A stretch of DNA of 64,000 bases from UBA11524 sp963642705 (GTDB lineage Bacteria > Bacillota > Clostridia > Christensenellales > Aristaeellaceae): the NCBI GenBank assembly GCA_963642705.1, contig CAVIHU010000010.1, positions 1-64,000 on the forward strand, given 5' to 3'. Below the pieces are notes generated by a model. It saw only the letters and a list, made by a program, of their open reading frames with translations. It was not told where the DNA came from and did no database searches. Made by a program: the position numbers and the translations under genes. Shown here one piece after another: positions 8,801 to 17,021 of this stretch (position 1 is the first letter of the stretch; each line of letters starts with the position of its first letter).

Positions 8801-9311
8801 TTAGAAACGTGTAAAGCTCTGTACACAGGCTCAGCAATTCCTTCTGTTCCCATGCGTCTGCAAGCATTTGAACATCCGGCTGCGTTTCTTCCAGCAGCTC
8901 ATCGCTTGCCGTCAGAAACGCTGTCTCGAACATGCTCGTCCGCTGCTGATCATCGCAGACGCGCACGAGCGGATCGATGCCGATTTGCTCAAAATGGTTC
9001 TTAATGACGCGCTGACAGAAAGAATGAATCGTTGAAATTTGCGCTGTCTCAAGCTGTTCGATTGCACGCATGATTTTCTCGCTGCCATTCTCCATCAAAA
9101 GTCGCTTTGCAAGACGCTGACGCATTTCCGCCGCTGCCGCCTTCGTGAAGGTAATAATCAGCATACGATTGAGCTCGAAACCCTCGTTGACAAGCCTGAC
9201 AATTCGTTCAACAAGCACTGCCGTTTTCCCAGACCCTGCCGCAGCGCTGACGAGGATGGTATGATTTCTCGCTTCGATGGCGTTCTTCTGCTGCTGCGTC
9301 CAATTCGGCAT
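5826..9311 (-). CDS. addA: ATP-dependent helicase/nuclease subunit AddA
   Basis: Large subunit of the AddAB recombination helicase-nuclease, the Bacillota counterpart of RecBCD. The 1161-residue protein starts WTQQQKNAIEARNHTILVSAAAGSGKT, the UvrD-type Walker A. IFVDECQDVSQVQ is Walker B and VGDVKQSIYRFRKADP is motif III. MTMHKSKGLEFPVVF and LLYVAMTRAKTDL are motifs V and VI. A C-terminal RecB-type nuclease shows ILLDYKTDFID. AGGAGG lies 8 bases before ATG 9311. The usual partner gene addB is not adjacent and not in the window, which is unusual because addB-addA are normally neighbours. Confidence 0.95.
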   Translation of the reverse strand: MPNWTQQQKNAIEARNHTILVSAAAGSGKTAVLVERIVRLVNEGFELNRMLIITFTKAAAAEMRQRLAKRLLMENGSEKIMRAIEQLETAQISTIHSFCQRVIKNHFEQIGIDPLVRVCDDQQRTSMFETAFLTASDELLEETQPDVQMLADAWEQKELLSLCTELYTFLMAIPKPFQWLSEKIDAYNQPIKDQPWFHVMEKTAIMELSALPDELEKLRRMMELPDAIPERKEAIQLDEEAVQSLLAVQEDLPTLAGTLRTFKLPTLKRVTKQTEEQKEWGKQFSDVRTQMKKRIEKVSNILNNDHEQTKREIPVIQQQMRGLNCLIQRVHAHFLEDKGKRNVMDFGDMEQFTMEILENPDVCTQMQDEFDQIFVDECQDVSQVQDAIIQAIHGEKNSLFMVGDVKQSIYRFRKADPTLFLHRMRTFSDEEKAEERRIILQQNFRSAYNVLDATNRVFRQTMKPEVTELTYGPEDELICGLGAKENEPPVTVHLIDESKVPKKKETQESKPAIRMEARAAAARIQAIVNDQDKKIRYRDIVILLSQTANIAPIIVEELTNAGIPTFYDGEESFFELPEIRDMKTFLSLLDNEKQDLPLISVLKMVPFKFTDQELAEIRLTLKGKKMPFYEAFAKKCEEKDKLAQKCRNARSQIDTLRFESDVMPLSDFIWHLMTSSGYYASVGALPKGELRQANLRMLFERAKSYEDEGGETLTGFICRMDEQQRGGDSISAKMLGENENLVRVMTMHKSKGLEFPVVFLMNLSQSMVRVQRSAMQLHTQLGMVLPYVNRSMNIRRKTCISDAFEAQRQMDELAERARLLYVAMTRAKTDLELFAVVDEKNREKWMMPESNHRILSSGSMINWVMQAIYTDEHKQSTSYPQDATPWNYEDCDDFCGKPVENIRQDSTSLESILRLLGAENRTEPFKKEMPRKAYEPLKTSVSALAKKKREQNSPPLIDIDEDAPMKREADEQGTPLVLSELPRHPAFMEEHQMTAAERGTLTHRALSLIPLEQVRTCDDVSAVVREELQRMRQQGILSEAELRQIRQPAITGYFKSSLGQRMLKSAKVRREWAFNYRLDGEDTQLLQGVIDCVFEEDGAWILLDYKTDFIDDSASFIEKYTMQLNWYSLALQGITKRPVREMWLYSLSRNQAYRVPEKETT

Positions 9312-9339
9312 GGTTCATTCCTCCTGTCCGGTTTGTTCT

Positions 9340-9368
9340 ATTGTACCACAAACGCGTTTTCACTGCAA
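9340..9368 (-). promoter_or_regulatory. Promoter of addA, abutting a parS site
   Basis: Minus strand TTGCAG (9368-9363), 17-base spacer, TACAAT (9345-9340). The -35 box touches the parS palindrome at 9369, so ParB bound there could affect addA transcription. Confidence 0.6.
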
Positions 9369-9384
9369 TGTTTCACGTGGAACA
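9369..9384. promoter_or_regulatory. parS site 2
   Basis: TGTTTCACGTGGAACA is the exact reverse complement of parS site 1. It lies upstream of the addA promoter. Confidence 0.95.
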
Positions 9385-9533
9385 TTCATAGAAGCATCAA
9401 AATTATACTTTCAATATATTATTTATAATATCATAATTATTATATCTTTTAAATCATTGAAAATACTGAATGATGATTGATTTTTGATTTCATTTTGAAT
9501 TTTATGATGATTCTCGCAAAATGTACTTGTGAA
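9385..9533. other. AT-rich island between two parS sites
   Basis: About 150 bases of almost pure A/T (for example TATATTATTTATAATATCAT) in an otherwise GC-rich region, between addA and recF and bracketed by parS 2 and parS 3. No DnaA box or reading frame is seen in it. Confidence 0.6.
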
Positions 9534-9569
9534 TAAAAACAATCAGCCATCTGAGAGCGACAGCTGATT
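9534..9569 (-). terminator. Terminator after recF
   Basis: Minus strand: AATCAGC ... GCTGATT stem followed by GTTTTTATT. It adjoins parS site 3. Confidence 0.65.
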
Positions 9570-9584
9570 GTTTCACGTGGAACA
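9569..9584. promoter_or_regulatory. parS site 3
   Basis: A second TGTTTCACGTGGAACA, directly adjoining the 3' end of recF (stop at 9585) and exactly 200 bases from parS site 2. Confidence 0.95.
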
Positions 9585-10757
9585 TTATTCAAGCTCGGGA
9601 TCAACCGTGATTTTTTGATAAGAGGTCGCATCGCCAGCTGTTTCTTCCTGAATATGCCCGATGCCATCCGTGTCCATCGAAACGGCATACGTCCGCTTGC
9701 TGCGGCAGCCTTTCAGGTCGGTCTCATCGGTGCAGGTGATAAATGTCTGGACGCCTTCAATTTCCTGAAGCAGCCGCGTGCGACGTTCCATGTCCAGCTC
9801 GCTCATTACGTCATCAAGCAGCAGAATCGGTGTTTCGCCAGATTGCTTCCTGAAAATTTCGAGCTGAGAGAGCTTGATTGCCAGCGCTGCCGTGCGCACC
9901 TGCCCCTGCGACGCAAAAACCTTCATGCTTCTGCCCATGAGTGTCAGTTGAATATCCTCGCGATGTATTCCGCATCCCGCACCGCCCATGCGAATATCCT
10001 CCTGACGGCATTCGCGCAGCTTCGTTCTGATTTCATCCATCGGATTCGCCGTATTTTCAACGCATGGCTGATACTTCATGCGAAACGACTCATTTTCACG
10101 TCCGCTGATATGCGCATACTTTTCTGCCGCCGCATCAGCCAGCTTGCTGATCATCTCATCGCGCATCGGCATAATCACGCCGCAAGGAACCGCCATCGCC
10201 TGCTCGAAAGCATCAAGTACCTTTTCATCCGGCGAAATGCCATGCTTCGCGTCGCGCAGAATTGCCGTTCTATGCTCCAGCGCACGCTGATACTGCTGCA
10301 GGGCCGTGAAATATGCAGTCGACAATTGACTGAGCATCATATCGATCATTCGCCGCCGTATGGCCGGTCCTTCCCGAACAATCATCAAATCCTCGGGCGA
10401 GAAAATAACGCACTGCACCTGTCCCATGAGTGCAGACAACCGATCAGACCGCTTTCGATCGATAAAAACGGATTTCTTGCGGTTTTCAGCAGGCGTCAGC
10501 TTAACCGCGACATCGATTTTCATGTGATCCTTCTGAATCACAACGCCGACTGCCGCCATATCAGTACCCTTGCGGATAACCTCACGGTCGATGTTTGTGC
10601 GGTGAGATTTTCCGAGCGCACAATAATGAACGGCTTCCAGCAGGTTTGTTTTGCCGGAGCCGTTCTGTCCGAGCAGTATATTCACGCCCGGATGCGGTGT
10701 CATAACCAGATCCTGGTAATTTCTGAAATTATGCAAACGAATCGTCTGTATCTGCAT
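9585..10757 (-). CDS. recF: DNA replication and repair protein RecF
   Basis: RecF is an SMC-like ATPase that loads RecA at gaps. The 390-residue protein opens MQIQTIRLHNFRNYQDL. Walker A is LLGQNGSGKTNLLEAVHY (about residues 29-46). The signature region SPEDLMIVREGPAIRRRMID is present, and Walker B with D-loop is LLLDDVMSELDMERR near the C-terminus. The start at ATG 10757 fits family length although its Shine-Dalgarno is weak. It follows dnaN by 45 bases, so the two form the conserved dnaN-recF unit. The stop abuts parS site 3. Confidence 0.96.
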   Translation of the reverse strand: MQIQTIRLHNFRNYQDLVMTPHPGVNILLGQNGSGKTNLLEAVHYCALGKSHRTNIDREVIRKGTDMAAVGVVIQKDHMKIDVAVKLTPAENRKKSVFIDRKRSDRLSALMGQVQCVIFSPEDLMIVREGPAIRRRMIDMMLSQLSTAYFTALQQYQRALEHRTAILRDAKHGISPDEKVLDAFEQAMAVPCGVIMPMRDEMISKLADAAAEKYAHISGRENESFRMKYQPCVENTANPMDEIRTKLRECRQEDIRMGGAGCGIHREDIQLTLMGRSMKVFASQGQVRTAALAIKLSQLEIFRKQSGETPILLLDDVMSELDMERRTRLLQEIEGVQTFITCTDETDLKGCRSKRTYAVSMDTDGIGHIQEETAGDATSYQKITVDPELE

Positions 10758-10802
10758 TTTAGTGATACTTTCATCACAAATTTGATAATGAATTTATCAA
10801 TA

Positions 10803-11921
10803 TTAATTCATGACCCGAATTGGAAGAATCAGGTAAAGATACTCTTCACCGTCCTGCTGTTCAATGACGCATGGGCTGACATTGCTGTTCAGGCTCAAGC
10901 AAATTTTTTCTTCATCGATATTGCGGATAATATCGCTGATATATTTCGCGTTGAACGCGATATCGATCGGGTCGCCGTCCAGCGTTGCGGGCAACTCCTC
11001 ATGCACATCGCCGAGCGAGGCATTCGACGCAATCGTCATGCTGTCCGTCCGGAACGACATGCGGACAAGGTTGTTCTTGCCCTCGCGCGCGAGAAGACTG
11101 GCGCGGTCGATGGCATCCAGCAGCATCAGACGTTCGACCGTCACCTTCGTGCGGAAGGATGCGGGCAGAATCTTCTTATAATCAATGAATTCGCCTGCCA
11201 TGAGCGAAGCGGTCAGCGTAATATCGCCAAAGGTTGCCTCGACCTTCTTTTTATCGAAGCTGATCGTGCAAAATTCATCCGAATCGCTCAGAATCTTGCT
11301 CATTTCATTCATGACGCGACCGGGCACGAGCATATGAACATTTTCCTTGCCTTCCGGAATTTGGAAGGGCATCGAGGCGCGCTGCAGCGAAAGACGGAAG
11401 CCGTCGAGTGCAACCATGCGCAGCTCATCTGGCGTAACCTCCACAAGAGAGCCTGTCAGAATCTGCCGCGTATCATCTGTCGCGATGGCAAACGCAACAT
11501 GCGTGATCATTTCCTTCAACTTTTTCTGCGGAATCTGAATCGTCGTGCCATTCTTGACGCGCTCGATCTCGGTATATTCCGCCGGATTCATGCCGACAAG
11601 GTTCGACTTGAAGGACATGCATCGGATGGCCGCCGAGTAATTTTCGTTGACCTTGACGGATACCTCGCCGCCGGGCAGCTTGCGGATGAGCTCATTGAAC
11701 AGTTTGCCGGGCAGAACAGCCGAACCCTCCTCCTTGATTTCGGCAGGGACGGAGGTTTCAATGCTCAGGGAACCGTCGGCACAGGTCATATACAGCCGGT
11801 CCTGATCGGCGGAAAGATAAACGCCTTCCAGAATCGGCGCGTTGCCGCGGGCGGAAGAAAGTGCGCGAGTCGCGATGTTCAGCGCATCCAGCAGCGACTG
11901 GACGTTCACGTTGAATTGCAT
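10803..11921 (-). CDS. dnaN: DNA polymerase III beta sliding clamp
   Basis: The beta clamp forms the ring that tethers DNA polymerase III to DNA. The 372-residue product starts MQFNVNVQSLLDALNIATRALS. It has clamp features such as APILEGVYLSADQDRLYMTCADGSLSIET in domain 1 and a C-terminus ending YLYLILPIRVMN, as in DnaN. AGGAGGG precedes ATG 11921. It heads dnaN-recF on the minus strand. The gene directly upstream is not dnaA, as would be usual, but a non-coding DnaA-box region and then a divergent isomerase gene. Confidence 0.97.
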   Translation of the reverse strand: MQFNVNVQSLLDALNIATRALSSARGNAPILEGVYLSADQDRLYMTCADGSLSIETSVPAEIKEEGSAVLPGKLFNELIRKLPGGEVSVKVNENYSAAIRCMSFKSNLVGMNPAEYTEIERVKNGTTIQIPQKKLKEMITHVAFAIATDDTRQILTGSLVEVTPDELRMVALDGFRLSLQRASMPFQIPEGKENVHMLVPGRVMNEMSKILSDSDEFCTISFDKKKVEATFGDITLTASLMAGEFIDYKKILPASFRTKVTVERLMLLDAIDRASLLAREGKNNLVRMSFRTDSMTIASNASLGDVHEELPATLDGDPIDIAFNAKYISDIIRNIDEEKICLSLNSNVSPCVIEQQDGEEYLYLILPIRVMN

Positions 11922-11950
11922 GTCGGAAAACCCTCCTGAGAGAGATAGCA

Positions 11951-12381
11951 GTCATTATATATATTTTTCGCAGTCGTAGTAGGGGGTGTGGAAGGTGTGG
12001 ATAAGTCCATCAAAGCCTTGAAATCACTGGACTTTATCCACAGGGATAACCATGTGGACATCTGCGTGGTTTATCCACAGGGGTGTGGAAATCCGCCGCG
12101 CTTTCGCATCGGACGGCCGGTCCTTCCCTAATGCCGACACCTCTTTTCATTATATTCGATTTCTGCAGGGGCGATTCCTGCCTGAAGAGGCGTTTTTTTG
12201 CAGCTTTTTTCGACGCCTGTATGCAGGAAATCCTGCAAAATCACGATCGATCCGGTTATCCACAGCTTCCACAGGGTGTATCCTCCACTGCCTGTGGATG
12301 AATCAGCGTTCCAAATTCCGGCATCTGAGCATCAGAATCCACCGCGATTCACAGCTTGTCCACAGAAACACATGTGGATAA
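11951..12381. other. Putative replication origin (oriC)
   Basis: Non-coding region upstream of dnaN. On the minus strand it reads, in order: a field of DnaA boxes; one perfect TTATCCACA (12004-11996); a weaker box-like CCTTCCACA (11995-11987); a C-rich clamp (11986-11982); the triplets TAC TAC GAC TGC (11981-11970); and an AT tract with TATATATAAT (11969-11951). This is the order of a Bacillus-type unwinding element with DnaA-trios. Further perfect boxes lie at 12034-12042, 12071-12079, 12256-12264 and 12373-12381. One-mismatch boxes are at 12293-12301 and 12356-12364. The switch in gene direction here supports it. No dnaA is present. Confidence 0.8.
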
Positions 12382-12454
12382 TTTCCGGCATTTCAACGGT
12401 TCGTAACTGCAGGGTAAACGGAGCAAAAGTTCCTCAAATTACCCTCCGGTTTAC

Positions 12455-12483
12455 TTGCAAAAATCGCGCTTCTGTGGTAGAAT
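12455..12483 (+). promoter_or_regulatory. Promoter of the RpiB-type isomerase gene
   Basis: TTGCAA (12455-12460), 17-base spacer, TAGAAT (12478-12483), 50 bases before ATG 12533. Confidence 0.7.
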
Positions 12484-12532
12484 CAGCATACGCATCCGCA
12501 AATGCAGGCGGACGAAAACGGAGGAGATTATC

Positions 12533-13165
12533 ATGAAAATCGCATTGCTGAACGAGAACTCGCAGGCCGGCAAGAATGCCATGATCGAAGCGGTTCTGCG
12601 CAAGGTCGTCGAGCCCATGGGTCACGAGGTCGTGAATTACGGCATGTACACCGCGGATGACGCGTGTCAGCTGACGTACGTTAAGGTTGGTCTGCTGGCG
12701 TCGCTGCTGCTGGAAACGGGCGCGGCGGATTACGTCATTACGGGCTGCGGCACCGGCGAGGGCGCGATGCTCGCGTGCAACTCCTTCCCCGGCGTGCTCT
12801 GCGGTCATATCTGCGACCCGTCTGACGGCTACATGTTCGCGCAGATCAATGACGGCAACTGCGCCGCGCTGCCGTTCGCAAAGGATTTCGGCTGGGGAGC
12901 GGAGCTGAAGCTGGAAATGATCTTCAATCAGCTGTTCGGCTATGGTCATGGCAACGGCTACCCGAAGGAGCGCGTTGTGCCGGAGCAGCGCAACAAGAAG
13001 ATTCTCGACGGCGTGAAGAAAGTTACGTACCGTCCGCTTCTTGACATCCTGAAGGATCTCAATCAGGATTTTGTGAAGGAGTCCATTTCCGGCGAGCATT
13101 TCTTCGAGTATTTCGAGAAGGACTGCAAGAACGCGGAGATTCTGGCTTATTTGAAGAGCCTGTAA
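12533..13165 (+). CDS. RpiB/LacA/LacB family sugar-phosphate isomerase
   Basis: A 210-residue protein of the RpiB/LacAB family, which interconverts aldose and ketose phosphates. It starts MKIALLNENSQAGKN. The active-site loop VITGCGTGEGAMLACNSFPGV has the catalytic-type Cys and the GTGxG phosphate loop. The product is longer than classical RpiB (about 150 residues) by a C-terminal extension, so the exact substrate is open (ribose, galactose or another sugar phosphate). GGAGGAG precedes ATG 12533. It is the first rightward gene from the putative origin and has its own promoter. Confidence 0.85.
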   Translation: MKIALLNENSQAGKNAMIEAVLRKVVEPMGHEVVNYGMYTADDACQLTYVKVGLLASLLLETGAADYVITGCGTGEGAMLACNSFPGVLCGHICDPSDGYMFAQINDGNCAALPFAKDFGWGAELKLEMIFNQLFGYGHGNGYPKERVVPEQRNKKILDGVKKVTYRPLLDILKDLNQDFVKESISGEHFFEYFEKDCKNAEILAYLKSL

Positions 13166-13167
13166 GA

Positions 13168-13212
13168 CAATAACGCACAATTCATCGTAAAGCTTCAATT
13201 GTGCGGTATTGC
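13168..13212. repeat. Dispersed hairpin element, full copy
   Basis: ACAATAACGCACAATT and AATTGTGCGGTATTGCC form a hairpin around a CATCGTAAAGCTTC centre, starting three bases after the isomerase stop. It belongs to the same family as copies at 32076, 36871 and 58444. Confidence 0.7.
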
Positions 13213-13355
13213 CCGGGGAAAAGTGCATTGCGAAGGGTGCATGGGCGATCGCGGACTTTGTCCTTTTTATTGACTTTTCATCATACCCGCAGATGCGAAA
13301 TGTCTGCAAAAAAAGCAATTGTAAAAAACAGAAAATAGAGTAAGGAGACATCAAA

Positions 13356-15383
13356 ATGCCATCCTCGAATAACCTGACGCCGCGATTTCCTGCCTTCCTC
13401 CATGGCGGTGACTATAACCCCGACCAGTGGCTTGACCGTCCCGACATCCTCGACAGGGATATTGAAATGATGCAGGAGGCGCACGTGAACTGCGTTTCCA
13501 TCGCCATTTTCGCGTGGACGCGTCTCGAACCGTCAGAAGGCGTGTATGACTTCGCGTGGCTGGATGAGGTCATCGACCGGCTGTGGAAGGGCGGCATTCA
13601 TATCATCCTCGCGACGCCCTCCGGGGCACGTCCCGCGTGGATGGCGCAGAAATATCCGGAGGTGCTGCGCGTCAATCAGCAGGATGAGCGCGCGCATTTC
13701 GGCGGACGCGAGAATCATTGCCTGACGAGCCCTGTCTACCGCCGCAAGGTGCGTGAAATGGACATCGCGCTGGCGCAGCGGTACGCGCATCATCCGGCGG
13801 TCATCCTCTGGCATCTGTCCAATGAGTATCTGGGCGACTGCTACTGCCCGCTGTGTCAGGAGAAATTCCGGCAGTGGCTGAAAAAGCGCTACGGCTCGCT
13901 GGAGAGCCTGAATCATGCATGGTGGACGTCCTTCTGGAGCCACCGGTATACGGATTGGTCGCAGGTGGAAGCGCCCGGCGCGCTGGGCGAAACGAGCACA
14001 AACGGGCAGTGGATCGACTGGCGGCGCTTCATGACGCATCAGTGCAAGACATTTATGATGGCAGAGCGCGATGCGGTGCATTCGGTTGACCCGTCGCTGC
14101 CGTGCACAACGAACCTGATGGAGCGTTTCTGGGATTATGATTATTTCTCCTTCGCAGAAGGCATGGATGTCGTGTCGTGGGACAGCTACCCGTCGTGGCA
14201 TTCGGGCGACGACGTCGCGATGGCGGCTGAATTTGCCATGAATCACGATATCATGCGCTCCCTCAAGGATCAGCCGTTCCTGCTGATGGAGTCGGCGCCG
14301 TCGAAGGTGAATTGGAAGCCTGTCAACAAGCTGAAGCGTCCGGGCATGCACCTGCTGTCCTCGATGCAGGCGGTGGCGCACGGCAGTCAGAGCGTCTGCT
14401 ATTTCCAGTGGCGCAAGGGGCGCGGCGGCGCGGAGCAGTTTCACGGCGCGGTCGTCGGGCATGACGGACGCAGCGATACACGCGTCTTCCGTGATGTGAC
14501 GGAGGTCGGGCAGACGCTGGAAAAGCTTGCGCCGATGTACGATACGCCGACGGAAAAGGCAGAGGTATGCATCCTCTTTGACTGGAACAACCGGTGGGCG
14601 ATTCACTACGCGCAGACGGGTCAGGTCAACAACATGCACTATTTCGACAGCGTGAACATGCATTACCGTGCACTGTGGGAGCAGGGCATCCGCGTTGACT
14701 TCCGCGACATGCGCGCCTGTACGGATTTGTCCGGCTATAAGCTCGTCGTCGCGCCGATGCTCTTCATGTTCCGCAACGGCATTGAGGAAAAACTGCGTGA
14801 TTTTGTCGCGCAGGGCGGTACGCTGCTGATGACGTATTTCTCCGGCGTGGTGGATGAAAGCGGACTGGCGTTTCTGGGTGACGCGCCGCATGGACTCACG
14901 GACGTGCTGGGTATCCGCGCAACGGAGCTGGATGCGATTTATCCGCAGGATGAGCAAAAAATCGTCTTCCCGGGTAAAGCGTCCTACGCGGTGACGGAGC
15001 TTTGCGAGCTGACGGAGAACCTCGGCGCGGAGAATATCGCCGAATACGCTGCCGATTTTTACGCCGGAATGGCCTGTCTGACGCGTCATTCGTTCGGCAG
15101 CGGCTGCGCGTACTATCTTGCTGCAAAGCCCGAGCAGGCGGCTCTGAACGCGATTTACGGGCATATGGCGGAGAAACTTTCCCTGCACCATGCGCTGACG
15201 GAGCAGCTTCCGCAGGGTGTGGTTGCGACAGAGCGCAGCGGCGCGGCGTTCGTGCAGAATTATTCCGGTCAGCCGCAGACGGTTGTGCTGAAGGGCACGT
15301 ATCAGGAGATGATTTCGGGCGAAACGCTTTCCGACAGCCAAAATCTGCCTGTCAACGGTATCTGGATCCTCAAAAAGCAGTAA
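13356..15383 (+). CDS. GH42 beta-galactosidase
   Basis: Glycoside hydrolase family 42, cleaving terminal beta-galactosides. The 675-residue protein has no signal peptide, so it is cytosolic and acts on imported oligosaccharides. GGDYNPDQWL at residues 17-26 is the family opening. HLSNEYLGD carries the acid/base Glu157, and FLLMESAPSKVNW carries the nucleophile Glu312. Cys122, Cys162, Cys164 and Cys167 match the zinc-binding cysteines of many GH42 enzymes. AAGGAGA precedes ATG 13356. A strong terminator follows, so the gene is monocistronic. No transporter is adjacent. Confidence 0.93.
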   Translation: MPSSNNLTPRFPAFLHGGDYNPDQWLDRPDILDRDIEMMQEAHVNCVSIAIFAWTRLEPSEGVYDFAWLDEVIDRLWKGGIHIILATPSGARPAWMAQKYPEVLRVNQQDERAHFGGRENHCLTSPVYRRKVREMDIALAQRYAHHPAVILWHLSNEYLGDCYCPLCQEKFRQWLKKRYGSLESLNHAWWTSFWSHRYTDWSQVEAPGALGETSTNGQWIDWRRFMTHQCKTFMMAERDAVHSVDPSLPCTTNLMERFWDYDYFSFAEGMDVVSWDSYPSWHSGDDVAMAAEFAMNHDIMRSLKDQPFLLMESAPSKVNWKPVNKLKRPGMHLLSSMQAVAHGSQSVCYFQWRKGRGGAEQFHGAVVGHDGRSDTRVFRDVTEVGQTLEKLAPMYDTPTEKAEVCILFDWNNRWAIHYAQTGQVNNMHYFDSVNMHYRALWEQGIRVDFRDMRACTDLSGYKLVVAPMLFMFRNGIEEKLRDFVAQGGTLLMTYFSGVVDESGLAFLGDAPHGLTDVLGIRATELDAIYPQDEQKIVFPGKASYAVTELCELTENLGAENIAEYAADFYAGMACLTRHSFGSGCAYYLAAKPEQAALNAIYGHMAEKLSLHHALTEQLPQGVVATERSGAAFVQNYSGQPQTVVLKGTYQEMISGETLSDSQNLPVNGIWILKKQ

Positions 15384-15404
15384 AAGCATCATAAGCATCC
15401 TATC

Positions 15405-15449
15405 AAATCCGGTACAGCGAAATGAAGAGCGTACCGGATTTGCTTTTTT
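15405..15449 (+). terminator. Terminator of the GH42 gene
   Basis: Perfect 11-bp stem AAATCCGGTAC / GTACCGGATTT, then GCTTTTTT. Confidence 0.9.
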
Positions 15450-15503
15450 CCAGCCTGATGTCAATCAAAATGTGAATTTGCTGTAACAATCTGCCGGAAC
15501 GTG

Positions 15504-15532
15504 TTGCGCAAAAATTCAAAACGTGTCATAAT
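15504..15532 (+). promoter_or_regulatory. Promoter of the foldase gene
   Basis: TTGCGC (15504-15509), 17-base spacer, CATAAT (15527-15532). Confidence 0.6.
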
Positions 15533-15586
15533 AGAAGCCGATTGAGAGCCTGTGCGGGACACCGGCTGAGAAAGGAAAGAATAACC

Positions 15587-16966
15587 ATGACTTCAATGAA
15601 ACGTTTTCTGGCGCTGCTGCTGATGGCGGCGCTGCTGGCTGTTCCGGCGTTCACGCTGGCGGAAAGCGATGCGGCTGACGCAGCGACCGAAGCCGCTGAA
15701 ACGGCGGAGGATCCCAATGAGGTGCTTGCGACCGTCAACGGCGTGGATATCACCCGCGAGCGCTTCAACACCTATTATAATTCCATGGTAACCTATTACA
15801 GCAGCTATTATGACACGACCGACGAGAGCCTGCTGGCGTATCTGCGTCAGAATGCGCTGTCCATCGCGATTGAGTATGAGCTGATCAACCAGAAGGCAAC
15901 CGAGCTGAACCTCGACCTGACCGAGGAAGAGCGCACCTCGACGCTGGAGAATGCAAAGACCACCTGGGAGAGCGTCCTTGACAGCGGTCTGGAATATATG
16001 GGCATCACGGACGAATCCACTGAGGACGAGCGCGCTGAGGCGCTTGTCGAGGTGCTGTCCATGCTTGAGGCGGAAGGCTACACCGAGGAAAGCTACTACA
16101 ATGAGTGCATCGAGAGCGCCCGTTACAACAAGGTGATGCAATACCTCGTTCAGGACATCGCCGTGACGGACGAGGAAGTCGAAGCGGAATTCAACACGCT
16201 GGTTGCCTCCGACAAGGAAACCTATGAGGGAAACATTTCCGATTACGAGAACACCCAGTACATGAATACCCTCTATGCGGCATACGGCTACACCGACTAT
16301 GTCACGCCCCTGTACTATCAGCCCAGCGGATACCGCGGCATCAGCCACATCCTGTTGTCCGTTGACGATACGCTGCTGGAAACCTACACGAGCCTGCTGG
16401 CGACCTACGAGGAGCAGCAGGATCAGATCGAAGCCGGCGAAGAGGTGACCGATGAGCTGGTGACCTACGAGCAGGTCGAGGAGGCCAAGCAGGCGATCAT
16501 CGACTCTGTCCAGCCGACCATTGACGAGATCAACGAGAAGCTTAAAAACGGCGAGTCCTTCGAGGATCTGATTGTTGAATATGGTCAGGATTCCGGCATG
16601 GAGGACGAAACCGCCCGTGCGGAGGGCTACTCCGTCCACATGGATTCTACGACCTATGTCCCCGCCTTCACCGAGGGCGCCTTCACGATGGAGAACATCG
16701 GCGACATCAGCGCTCCGATTGTCAGCGACTATGGCGTGCATATCCTCAAGTATGTCCGTGACGTGCCGTCCGGCGCTGTTGAGCTGACGACCGACATCAT
16801 GGATACCATTCGCGCTGACCTGCTCACCACCAAGCAGAATGAGCACATCGCCGAGGTTGTCCAGCAGTGGGAGAATGAGTCCGACATCGTCTACTCTGAC
16901 GCCGGTCTTGACATCATGCCTGTTACCGTTGACAACGAGGAAGACACCGCGTCCACCGAAGAGTAA
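15587..16966 (+). CDS. Exported parvulin-type peptidyl-prolyl isomerase (PrsA/SurA-like)
   Basis: Extracytoplasmic foldase of 459 residues. A Sec signal peptide (MKRFLALLLMAALLAVPAFTLA) is followed by an acidic linker. A SurA-N-like helical region begins at about VLATVNGVDITRERFNTYY. A PpiC-type rotamase domain follows: GISHILLSVDD, NGESFEDLIVEYGQD, FTEGAFTMENIGDIS, SDYGVHILKYV. There is no lipobox Cys, whereas Gram-positive PrsA is normally a lipoprotein, so this protein may be released or held otherwise. ATG 15587 follows AAAGGAAAG. The gene is flanked by its own promoter and a terminator. Confidence 0.87.
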   Translation: MTSMKRFLALLLMAALLAVPAFTLAESDAADAATEAAETAEDPNEVLATVNGVDITRERFNTYYNSMVTYYSSYYDTTDESLLAYLRQNALSIAIEYELINQKATELNLDLTEEERTSTLENAKTTWESVLDSGLEYMGITDESTEDERAEALVEVLSMLEAEGYTEESYYNECIESARYNKVMQYLVQDIAVTDEEVEAEFNTLVASDKETYEGNISDYENTQYMNTLYAAYGYTDYVTPLYYQPSGYRGISHILLSVDDTLLETYTSLLATYEEQQDQIEAGEEVTDELVTYEQVEEAKQAIIDSVQPTIDEINEKLKNGESFEDLIVEYGQDSGMEDETARAEGYSVHMDSTTYVPAFTEGAFTMENIGDISAPIVSDYGVHILKYVRDVPSGAVELTTDIMDTIRADLLTTKQNEHIAEVVQQWENESDIVYSDAGLDIMPVTVDNEEDTASTEE

Positions 16967-16973
16967 AAAGGGA

Positions 16974-17014
16974 GCAGCCTTCTCTGACCGTGCAGGTCGG
17001 AGGAGGCCGCTTTT
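16974..17014 (+). terminator. Terminator after the foldase gene
   Basis: GCAGCCTTCTCTGACC / GGTCGGAGGAGGCCGC stem (with G-U pairs) followed by TTTT. Confidence 0.7.
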
Positions 17015-17021
17015 CTGTTCA

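Noticed and set aside
12130..12200. Possible terminator or small RNA in the origin region (GCCTGAAGAGGC then T-run near 12198)
   Set aside because: The stem is only four base pairs and no promoter or gene precedes it. I leave it unassigned.
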